64,000 nt of DNA from Alistipes sp. dk3624 (GTDB taxonomy: Bacteria > Bacteroidota > Bacteroidia > Bacteroidales > Rikenellaceae), in assembly GCF_009557455.1 (NCBI RefSeq), contig NZ_CP045651.1, positions 372,001-436,000 of the forward strand. Direction: 5' to 3'. The first letter of the stretch is position 1. Every line of letters starts with the position of its first letter. A program made the translations under genes and the position numbers. The notes beneath the pieces are model-generated. The model searched no databases and was not told the origin of the DNA. It worked only from the letters and a program-made list of their open reading frames with translations. Shown here in pieces: positions 18,394-26,800 of this stretch.

Positions 18394-19074
18394 ATGTTGA
18401 AAGTTGAAGAACTGAGCAAGAGCTTCCGTACGGAAGAGATCGAAACCATCGCTCTGAACAAGGTTTCGTTCGAAGTCACCGAAGGCGAATTCATTGCGGT
18501 CATGGGGCCGTCCGGCTGCGGCAAATCGACGCTGTTGAACATCCTCGGGCTGCTGGACAACCCTACCTCGGGCAAATACTACCTGCTCGGAAAGGAAGTC
18601 GGAACCCTGAAGGAAAAAGACCGCACGCTGTACCGCAAAGGCAAAATCGGTTTCGTTTTCCAAAGTTTCAACCTGATCGACGAACTGAACGTCTACGAGA
18701 ACGTCGAACTGCCTTTGATCTACCTGCGCGTCAAAGCCGCCCAGCGCAAAAAAATGGTCAACGAGATCCTCGACCGGATGAATATCAGCCACCGCGCCCG
18801 CCACTTTCCCCAACAGCTTTCCGGAGGTCAGCAGCAGCGCGTCGCCATCGCCCGCGCCGTCGTTTCGAACCCGAAGCTGATCCTCGCCGATGAGCCCACC
18901 GGCAACCTCGACTCGAAGAACGGCAAAGAGGTCATGGATCTGCTGACCGAACTGAACAAGGAGGGCACGACCGTCGTAATGGTAACCCACTCGCAGCACG
19001 ACTCCTCCTACGCATCGCGCACGATCGACCTGTTCGACGGCGAGATCGTAACCGACGTGAAAGCCTTCCTGTAA
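18394..19074 (+). CDS. ABC transporter ATPase, MacB/LolD type
   Basis: 226-residue nucleotide-binding subunit. Walker A GPSGCGKST (38-46), Q-loop Q90, signature LSGGQQQR (142-149), Walker B LILADE with catalytic E167, then the D-loop TGNLDS, and switch His in VTHSQ. The sequence is typical of stand-alone ATPases that drive FtsX/MacB permeases by mechanotransmission. It is the only ATPase gene in the operon and lies last, so it should power all six permeases as a homodimer under each permease pair. A strong terminator follows. Confidence 0.95.
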   Translation: MLKVEELSKSFRTEEIETIALNKVSFEVTEGEFIAVMGPSGCGKSTLLNILGLLDNPTSGKYYLLGKEVGTLKEKDRTLYRKGKIGFVFQSFNLIDELNVYENVELPLIYLRVKAAQRKKMVNEILDRMNISHRARHFPQQLSGGQQQRVAIARAVVSNPKLILADEPTGNLDSKNGKEVMDLLTELNKEGTTVVMVTHSQHDSSYASRTIDLFDGEIVTDVKAFL

Positions 19075-19117
19075 TCCCTCCGCAGGCAAAACGACCGTTC
19101 CGGTTAGATAATAAGCG

Positions 19118-19147
19118 AAGTTGCCGACATGGTTCGGCAACTTTTTT
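19118..19147 (+). terminator. Intrinsic terminator of the ABC operon
   Basis: A perfect 10 bp stem (19118-19127 with 19134-19143, centred on GTTGCCGA/TCGGCAAC) with a 6-base loop and a T run. It lies 44 bp after the ATPase stop. Confidence 0.88.
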
Positions 19148-19283
19148 CGCTATACAAAGCTTTGGAATGCAGATACTTACATAACAACCATTCCGATTCG
19201 TTATCGGAAATAAGAATTTTGCATGACTATTGATCCGCTGAAAAAACTACTTTTATGTTATGAAACTCTAAAACCGAATCGAT

Positions 19284-20285
19284 ATGAAATTTCTGACAAA
19301 CGAAAAACTGACCATCGTCGGAGCGGCCGGGATGATCGGCTCGAACATGGTGCAAACCGCGATCATGATGGGACTGACCCCGAACATCTGCGCCTACGAC
19401 CCCTATGCCCCGGCATTGGAAGGAGTCGCCGAAGAGATGTACCACTGCGGATTCGAGGGCGTCAACCTAACCTATACCAGCGATATCCGCAAAGCGCTCG
19501 ACGGAGCGGGATACGTCGTTTCTTCGGGCGGGGCCGCCCGCAAAGCGGGCATGACGCGCGAAGACCTGCTGAAAGGCAACGCCGAGATCGCCGCGCAGTT
19601 CGGCAAAGACCTCCGCAACTATTGTCCCGACGTGAAGCATGTGGTCGTGGTGTTTAATCCGGCCGACATTACCGGACTGATTACGCTGCTCTACTCCGGC
19701 TTGAAGCCTTCGCAGGTCAGCACGCTGGCCGCACTGGACAGCACGCGGCTGCAAATCGCGCTGGCGCAGCATTTCGGCATCGCGCAAGACCGGGTAACCG
19801 GTTCGCGCACTTACGGAGGACACGGCGAACAGATGGCCGTATTCGCTTCCACCGCGAAAGTGGACGGCAAACCGCTGACCGAACTGATCGGCACGGCGGC
19901 GCTGACCGACGAACAATGGGCCGCCCTGCGGCAGCACGTGATTCAGGGCGGCAAGCGTATCATCGAACTGCGCGGACGTTCTTCGTTCCAAAGTCCCGCC
20001 TACCTGTCGATCGAAATGATCCGCGCGGCCATGGGCGGAACTCCGTTCCGTTGGCCGGCCGGCGTCTACGTCCCGGACGGCGATCAGGGGCCGGTCATGA
20101 TGGCGATGGAGACCACGATCGACCGCGACGGCGTGCGCTATAAAGTCCCGCACGGCACAGCCGGGGAGACCGAATCGCTGCACGCCAGCTATCTGCACTT
20201 GGTCAAGCTGCGCGACGAGGTGATCGGCATGGGTATTCTGCCGCCGGTATCCGAATGGGGAAATCTCAACCCGCACCTTCGATAA
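19284..20285 (+). CDS. mdh: Malate dehydrogenase (Bacteroidetes type)
   Basis: NAD-dependent oxidation of malate to oxaloacetate, or the reverse in the reductive branch used by Bacteroidales. 333 residues. The Rossmann loop is TIVGAAGMIGSNM (about 10-22), with VSSGGAARKAGMTREDLLKGNA in the substrate loop region and a catalytic His in TYGGHGEQM. Overall it resembles the proteins annotated as malate dehydrogenase in Bacteroides rather than E. coli Mdh. It is a single gene between two terminators. A lactate dehydrogenase assignment is less likely but cannot be excluded from motifs alone. Confidence 0.82.
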   Translation: MKFLTNEKLTIVGAAGMIGSNMVQTAIMMGLTPNICAYDPYAPALEGVAEEMYHCGFEGVNLTYTSDIRKALDGAGYVVSSGGAARKAGMTREDLLKGNAEIAAQFGKDLRNYCPDVKHVVVVFNPADITGLITLLYSGLKPSQVSTLAALDSTRLQIALAQHFGIAQDRVTGSRTYGGHGEQMAVFASTAKVDGKPLTELIGTAALTDEQWAALRQHVIQGGKRIIELRGRSSFQSPAYLSIEMIRAAMGGTPFRWPAGVYVPDGDQGPVMMAMETTIDRDGVRYKVPHGTAGETESLHASYLHLVKLRDEVIGMGILPPVSEWGNLNPHLR

Positions 20286-20316
20286 ATCCGGTACGAAACG
20301 CCGCGCATATACCCGA

Positions 20317-20350
20317 AAACGATACCGGCACCGTCCGGTATCGTTTTTTT
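20317..20350 (+). terminator. Intrinsic terminator of mdh
   Basis: A 12 bp stem (20317-20328 with 20335-20346, core GATACCGG/CCGGTATC) with a 6-base loop runs into a T tract, 31 bp after the mdh stop. Confidence 0.88.
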
Positions 20351-20393
20351 TTCATACCTTTATCAAATCAATTCAAACCCAAAACTTAACGAT

Positions 20394-22289
20394 ATGAAAC
20401 GTAAAGTGATATCCGCCGCGCTATTATCCCTGCTGATCGTCGGGGAAACCGCTGCGGCGCGCAAGCCCTCCGCGACTTTCAAAAGAGCGCCGGAGCCGAC
20501 CGTTCAGACCCACGTCGACGGCTACCTCGGCGGACGCATCGACGCCTGCATCCGCGTCCGCGTGATGAGCGAGGACGAAAACCTACTGGTCGCCCCGTTC
20601 CGGCAACGGAACGAGACTAACCGCTGGCAATCCGAATTCTGGGGCAAATGGACGCTCGGCGCCATCGGAGCCTACCGATACAACCGCGACCCGCAGTTGT
20701 TGCAGAAGATCGGCAACGGCGTGAGCGGTCTGCTCTCGACCCAGTCCGAGGACGGATACATCGGCAATTACGCGCCGGAAGCGCAACTGACCAACTGGGA
20801 CGTATGGGGGCAGAAATACACGTTGCTCGGTCTGCTTGCCTATTACGACCTGACCGGAGACAAAAAAGCGATCGAAGGAGCCTGCAAGCTGGCCGACCGC
20901 CTGATGACCGTGATTCCGGCGAAAAAAGAGATCGAGATGGCCGGCATCTACCGGGGACTGCCGCCCAGCTCGATCCTCGAACCGATCGTCTATCTATATA
21001 ACCGTACGGGGAACGGCAAGTACCTCGACTTCGCCAAATACATCGTCGGCCGTTGGGAAACCGACAAAGGTCCGCAGTTGATCGGCAAAGCGCTGGCCGG
21101 GGTTCCGGTGGCGGAGCGCTTCCCGTTCAAAAGCGGCTGGGAAACCTGGTGTTCGTGGGACAACGGGCAAAAAGCCTATGAAATGATGTCTTGTTACGAC
21201 GGTCTGCTCGAACTGTACAAGATCACGAAAAATCCCGACTACCTGAAGGCCGTCGAGGCGACCGTGCGGAACATCATCGACGAGGAGATCAATATCGCCG
21301 GCTCGGGCAGCGCATTCGAATGTTTCTATCACGGGAAACGGCTGCAGACCGACCCGGCTTACCATACGATGGAAACCTGCGTTACGATGACATGGATGAA
21401 GCTCTGCCAAAACCTGCTCGATTTGACCAAAAATCCGCTTTATGCCGACCAAATCGAAAAAACGACGTACAACGCGCTGCTCGCAGCGCTGAAAGAGGAC
21501 GCCGGGCAAATCGCCAAATACAGTCCGCTCGAAGGCGTGCGTTCGGCCGGCGAACATCAGTGCGGCATGCATGTGAACTGCTGCAATTCGAACGGTCCGC
21601 GGGCATTCGCGATGATCCCGACCGCTGCCGTCCTTTCCAGCAACGACAGTCTGTTCGTCAACCTGTACGGTCCGTCGACCACCAAAGCTTCGTTGGGTAA
21701 AAACGAAATCTCGCTGGAACAGACGACCGCCTATCCCGAAGATGGCGACATCGAAATCGCCGTGAACGCGCCGAGGAACCTCGAATTCGCAGTCGCCGTG
21801 CGAATTCCCGCCTGGAGCAAGGTCAGCCGGGTCGCCGTGAACGGCGAATCGATCGGAGACGTCCGGCCCGGAACCTACGTCACCGTCAGAAGACGCTGGG
21901 AACCGGGCGACAAGATTTCCGTAAATCTGGATATGCGCGGACGGCTCGTCGAACTGAACGGTTACCAGGCTATCGAGCGCGGGCCGATCGTTCTGGCGCG
22001 GGATTCCCGGTTCGACGACGGATTCGTGGACGAAGCCTCCGTCATCCAAGCCAATGCAGACGGCTATGTGGAACTGATGCCCGTAACGGAAGCGGACAAA
22101 CCCGAAAAGATGTGGATGGTCTATACGGCCCCGCTGGTGCTGGGTACCGACCTGGAAGGCGATTTTTATAAACCCAGGCAGATCCGGTTCTGCGATTTCG
22201 CTTCGGCCGGCAACACCTGGGACAGACGGATTCGTTACCGCGTATGGCTGAAAAAAACGTATAACGTCATTCTGGCTCCGCAACAGTAA
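20394..22289 (+). CDS. GH127-type glycoside hydrolase (DUF1680), probable beta-L-arabinofuranosidase
   Basis: Secreted glycosidase, 631 residues, with a signal peptide at 1-22 (ending TAAA-R). Known GH127 enzymes use a Zn-bound Cys nucleophile with a Glu and three Cys. The corresponding residues appear to be E327 and C329 (METCVTM) and the C396-C397 pair (HVNCCNSNGPR). The N-terminal two thirds is an alpha/alpha toroid (YGYIGN-like repeats, Trp-rich), and the last third is beta-rich. It is monocistronic with no SusC/SusD neighbours, so the glycan target is not indicated. GH146 or another DUF1680 specificity is possible. Confidence 0.82.
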   Translation: MKRKVISAALLSLLIVGETAAARKPSATFKRAPEPTVQTHVDGYLGGRIDACIRVRVMSEDENLLVAPFRQRNETNRWQSEFWGKWTLGAIGAYRYNRDPQLLQKIGNGVSGLLSTQSEDGYIGNYAPEAQLTNWDVWGQKYTLLGLLAYYDLTGDKKAIEGACKLADRLMTVIPAKKEIEMAGIYRGLPPSSILEPIVYLYNRTGNGKYLDFAKYIVGRWETDKGPQLIGKALAGVPVAERFPFKSGWETWCSWDNGQKAYEMMSCYDGLLELYKITKNPDYLKAVEATVRNIIDEEINIAGSGSAFECFYHGKRLQTDPAYHTMETCVTMTWMKLCQNLLDLTKNPLYADQIEKTTYNALLAALKEDAGQIAKYSPLEGVRSAGEHQCGMHVNCCNSNGPRAFAMIPTAAVLSSNDSLFVNLYGPSTTKASLGKNEISLEQTTAYPEDGDIEIAVNAPRNLEFAVAVRIPAWSKVSRVAVNGESIGDVRPGTYVTVRRRWEPGDKISVNLDMRGRLVELNGYQAIERGPIVLARDSRFDDGFVDEASVIQANADGYVELMPVTEADKPEKMWMVYTAPLVLGTDLEGDFYKPRQIRFCDFASAGNTWDRRIRYRVWLKKTYNVILAPQQ

Positions 22290-22352
22290 ACCCTTCAGCC
22301 GCGCTTTTGGCCGCAGGAGACCTCGCTACGACCGGAGTCCCGTCAACCGAAA

Positions 22353-22386
22353 ATAAAAAAACCGACCGTATCCCGGCCGGTTTTTT
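22353..22386. terminator. Bidirectional terminator between the glycosidase and gltD genes
   Basis: An A tract, the stem CCGaCCG/CGGcCGG (22362-22368 with 22374-22380, one mismatch) and a T tract serve both converging genes. Confidence 0.8.
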
Positions 22387-22406
22387 ATTGCGGACACTGC
22401 ACAAGA

Positions 22407-23828
22407 TTACTGTCCTTTCAGGAATCGGTCGATGTTTTCGGCGGCCCTGCGCCCCGACGCGATCGCGCGGACAACCAACGATGCGCCCATAGAGGCATCC
22501 CCGGCGGCAAAAACTTTTCCGACCGTAGTTCTGTTCGCATCGTCGACCGCAATGTTCTTGCGCGCATCGAGCCCGACTCCCAGATCGCCGACCAGCCCGT
22601 CGAGTTCGGGATGAACGAATCCCATCGCCAGCAATACGATATCGGCCTCTATGACCTCCGTTTCCCCGGTATGTTTCAGCGTCATCTTTCCCGCATCGTC
22701 CTTTTCCCATTCGACGCGTTCGGTCTCGACGCCGATCAGCACGCCGTCTTTCCCGATAAAGCGGTTCGTTGCGAGATTCCAACGGCGTTCGCAGCCTTCC
22801 TCATGCGACGAGGAGGTTTTCAACACCTGCGGATACATCGGCCACGGAGTATCCGGATTGCTGCCTACCGGCGGCTTGGGCATGATCTCGATCTGGGTAA
22901 CCCCGACGGCGCCTTGACGGATGGACGTGCCGACACAATCCGATCCGGTATCGCCGCCGCCGATCACCAATACCCGTTTTCCCTGTGCGGAAATCCGCTC
23001 GTTCTGCGGAATCTGTGCGCCGGCATTCACCCGATTTTGCTGTTGCAACAGCTCCAGCGCGAAATACACCCCTTTCAGGTCGCGCCCCTCCACCGGAAGA
23101 TCTCGCGGCACCCCGGCGCCGATCGTCACGCAAACGGCATCGAACTTTTCGAGTAATTCTTTAGTTTTAAAATCTTTACCTACACAAACAGAAGGTTTAA
23201 ACTCGATCCCCTCCTCAGCCAGCAGCTTCAATCTCCGGTCGATAATTTTCTTACCGAGTTTGAAGTCCGGAATCCCCAACCGCAACAGTCCGCCGATAAA
23301 CTCATTTTTTTCGAACACCGTTACACGGTGCCCGCGCCGGTTCAGCCTGTTCGCGCAAGCCAGTCCCGAAGGTCCCGATCCGACGACCGCCACCCGCTTT
23401 CCGGTACGCCTGCGCGGCGGGCGCGCCGTAACGTACCCTTCGGCAAAAGCACGTTCCACGATCGACACTTCATTTTCCCGGATAGTCACCGGTGCGTCGT
23501 GCAGTTTCAGTACGCAGGATTTTTCGCACAACGCCGGACACACGCGCCCGGTAAACTCAGGGAAGTCGTCCGTCTCGGCCAGCGAACGGTAAGCCTCCTC
23601 CCAGCGACCGCGCCAGGCCAGATCCTGCCATTCGCCCTGGCGGTTACCCAGCGGACAGGCCCAGTGGCAAAACGGCACCCCGCAGTCCATGCAGCGCGAA
23701 GCCTGCAGGCGGCGGTCTTCGATATTGAGCGTCTGCTCGACTTCGGCATAATCGTATATCCGGTCGTGCAACGGGCGGTACCCCGCCTCTTTACGACCTA
23801 TGGTCAAAAATGCTTTCGGATTTCCCAT
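22407..23828 (-). CDS. gltD: Glutamate synthase small subunit
   Basis: NAD(P)H-oxidising subunit of GOGAT, passing electrons through Fe-S clusters to GltB. 473 residues. The N-terminal cluster-binding Cys motifs are CMDCGVPFCHWACP (about 46-59) and CPALCEKSC (about 97-105). The FAD-binding loop is VVGSGPSGLA (about 148), the NAD(P)H loop VIGGGDTGSD (about 290), and the C-terminal FAD segment is GKVFAAGDA. Last gene of the nitrogen operon, 21 bp after gltB. Full length. Confidence 0.96.
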   Translation of the reverse strand: MGNPKAFLTIGRKEAGYRPLHDRIYDYAEVEQTLNIEDRRLQASRCMDCGVPFCHWACPLGNRQGEWQDLAWRGRWEEAYRSLAETDDFPEFTGRVCPALCEKSCVLKLHDAPVTIRENEVSIVERAFAEGYVTARPPRRRTGKRVAVVGSGPSGLACANRLNRRGHRVTVFEKNEFIGGLLRLGIPDFKLGKKIIDRRLKLLAEEGIEFKPSVCVGKDFKTKELLEKFDAVCVTIGAGVPRDLPVEGRDLKGVYFALELLQQQNRVNAGAQIPQNERISAQGKRVLVIGGGDTGSDCVGTSIRQGAVGVTQIEIMPKPPVGSNPDTPWPMYPQVLKTSSSHEEGCERRWNLATNRFIGKDGVLIGVETERVEWEKDDAGKMTLKHTGETEVIEADIVLLAMGFVHPELDGLVGDLGVGLDARKNIAVDDANRTTVGKVFAAGDASMGASLVVRAIASGRRAAENIDRFLKGQ

Positions 23829-23849
23829 GATTGTTCGTTTTTCAGCGGT

Positions 23850-26800
23850 TTAATAATCTTTTTCCATCTCGGCGATCTTGCGGTCGAGCGCGGCCATGCG
23901 CTGCGCATGGAGCACTTTTTTGTATTCGATCGGCATCACCTTGATAAACTGGCCGACGTATTCGCTCCAGTCGTCGATCATCGTTTTGGCGAGCGGGCTG
24001 CCCGTATGGTAATAGTGCGAACTGATCAGCGCATGCAATTCCTTGCTGTCGGCCGTCTCTTCGATCAACGACAATTCGACCATCTCCATGTTGCAGAAGA
24101 AGTCGAAATTGCCGAGACGGTTCCACACGTAAGCGATTCCGCCGCTCATGCCCGCCGCAAAGTTTCGTCCGGTCGTACCGAGCACTACGGCGCGGCCGCC
24201 GGTCATGTATTCGCAACAGTGATCTCCCACCCCTTCGACAACGGCCGTCGCGCCGCTGTTACGGACGCAGAAACGCTCGCCGACCTGCCCGTTGATATAC
24301 ACTTCGCCCGCCGTCGCGCCGTAGAGCAGCGTATTGCCGGCAATGATGTTCTCGTGGGGCAGGAAAGTCGAGTTTTTCGGCGGCACCAAAACGATTTTTC
24401 CGCCGGAAAGCCCTTTGCCGAGGTAGTCGTTGGCGTCTCCCTCCAAGCGAAACGTCACGCCCCGGCACAGGAACGCTCCGAAACTCTGCCCGGCAGAACC
24501 GCGGAAAGTCACGCTGACCGTATTCTCGGGCAACGCTTCGCTGCCGTATTTCGAAGTGATCTGTCCCGAAAGCATCGCTCCGACCGAACGGTCCGTATTG
24601 TAAATCGGGAAACTCAGGTGCACCGGCATTTTCGAATCGATGGCCGGAGACGCCATCCCGATGATCGAACGGTCCTTGACCTTTTCGATCTTATGATCCT
24701 GCACGGTCGTCCGACGGACGTCGTTCGTTCCGGCTTCGGCCGGACGGTACAGGATCCTCGACAAATCCACTTTCGAAATTTTGGTTCCCGGTTCGAACTT
24801 TTTCGGCTCGATCAGGTCGGTGCGACCGATAATGTCGTCCAACCGCGCGTATCCGAGTTCGGCCAACGTTTCGCGGACATCTTCGGCCAGAAAGTTAAAG
24901 AAATTGACCAGGTACTCGTAACGCCCGCGGAAATGTTCCCGCAGCCGTTCGTCCTGCGTAGCCACGCCGACCGGACAAGTGTTCATATGGCACTTGCGCA
25001 TCATCACGCACCCCAGTACGATCAACGCGCTCGTAGCGAATCCGAACTCCTCGGCCCCGAGCAGCGCGGCGATCACCACGTCGCGGCCGGTTTTCAACTG
25101 GCCGTCGGTCTGCAGCGTGACTTTACCGCGCAGACCGTTCAGCACGAGGGTTTGCTGTACGTCGGCCAAGCCGATTTCGGTCGGCAGGCCGGCATGTTTC
25201 ACCGAGCTGACCGGACTGGCTCCGGTACCGCCTTCGCCGCCGCTGACCAGGATCATATCGGCTTTCGCTTTAGCGACTCCGGCCGCAATGGTGCCGATTC
25301 CGCTTTCGGAAACCAATTTCACGCTGATCCGCGCGCGCGGATTGACATTCTTCAGGTCGAAAATCAATTGCGCCAGGTCCTCGATCGAATAAATATCGTG
25401 GTGCGGAGGCGGCGAGATCAGCGAAATGCCGGGGATCGAATGCCGCGTCCGGGCGATCATCTCGTCGACTTTGTAACCGGGGAGTTGTCCGCCCTCGCCG
25501 GGCTTGGCCCCCTGGGCGACCTTGATCTGGATCTCGTCGGCATTGACCAGGTATTCGGCATGGACGCCGAAACGTCCCGAAGCCACCTGTTTGATCGCGC
25601 TGCGGGCGATCGTACCGTCCGTATTGGGACGGTAACGCCGCGCGTCCTCGCCGCCTTCGCCGGTATTGCTTTTGCCTCCGATCTTATTCATCGCGATCGC
25701 GATCGCCTCGTGCGCCTCGCGGCTGAGCGAACCGAACGACATCGCACCGGTTACGAAACGCTTCATGATCTCCGTCGCCGGCTCCACGAGCGACAGGTCG
25801 ATCGGATTGCGTTTCAATTCCATCAAATCGCGCAGAAACATCGGCGACGGTTTTTCGTTGACAAGTCGCGTATACTCCTTGAATTTCTTGTAACTGCCCA
25901 GCCGCGTGGCCAGTTGCAGCGTAGAGATCGTCTCCGGATTCCACGCATGCCGCTCGCCGTCCTTACGATAGGCGTAATTGCCGAAATTCTCCAGCGGCGC
26001 ATCCTCGTCGTACAGCTCCCCGAAACCGTGCGCATGAGCGGTCAGCGTATCGACGGCGAGGTCTTCCAAGTCGGCCCCGCCGATCTTCGAGGTCATCCCC
26101 CGGAAATACCGTTTCAGCAATCCGTCCGACAGTCCCACCGCTTCGAAGATCTCCGCGCCGCGGTAACTGCGGATCGTCGAAATCCCCATCTTGGAGATAA
26201 TTTTCAGTAATCCTTTATTTAACGCTTTGACGTAATGTTTTTCGGCCGTTTCGTAGTCCAACTGAATATCGCCTTGGGCAACCAGCCGGTCGAGCACGGC
26301 GAAAGCCATATACGGATTGACGGCGCTGGCCCCGAATCCGATCAGCAACGCCATATGCATCACTTCGCGCGCCTCGGCGGTTTCGACGATCAGCGCGATC
26401 TGAGCCCGCTTGCGCCGGTCGTTCAGGTAGTGGTGCACGGCCGACAGAGCCAGCAGCGACGGGATCGGAGCATGTTCGACGTCGACGCCCCGATCGCTCA
26501 GAATCACATAATTGTAACCGTCGTCGACCGCTTTTTCCGCCATTCCGCAAAGTCGGTCAACCGCGTCCGCAAGCCCCTGTCCGCCGTCTGCCGGGCCGAA
26601 CAGCATCGGCAAGGTCAGCGTCCGAAATCCTTTGTAACGCAGATTATTCAAAATATCCAGTTCGGCATTGGTCAGGATCGGACTCGGCAGTTTGACCACT
26701 TTGCAGTGTTCGGCCGACGGGTGCAAGATATTTCCGCCGACCGCGCCGATGTAACTGGCGATCGACATGACCAGTTCTTCGCGGATCGGATCGATCGGCG

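Noticed and set aside
1530-19074. The permease array as a genomic island or phage-borne cassette
   Set aside because: I saw no integrase, transposase, direct-repeat ends or tRNA gene near it, and codon and base use look like the rest of the window. Repetition is explained by tandem duplication.
19223-19657. A 144-residue frame starting upstream of mdh
   Set aside because: It overlaps mdh in another frame, is Arg-rich after residue 30 and has no recognisable motif.
23328-26210. A 960-residue open frame on the plus strand opposite gltB and gltD
   Set aside because: It is the antisense shadow of two unmistakable genes. Its composition is rich in Arg, His and Gln, with no domain motifs, and GC-rich coding DNA often leaves such frames open.
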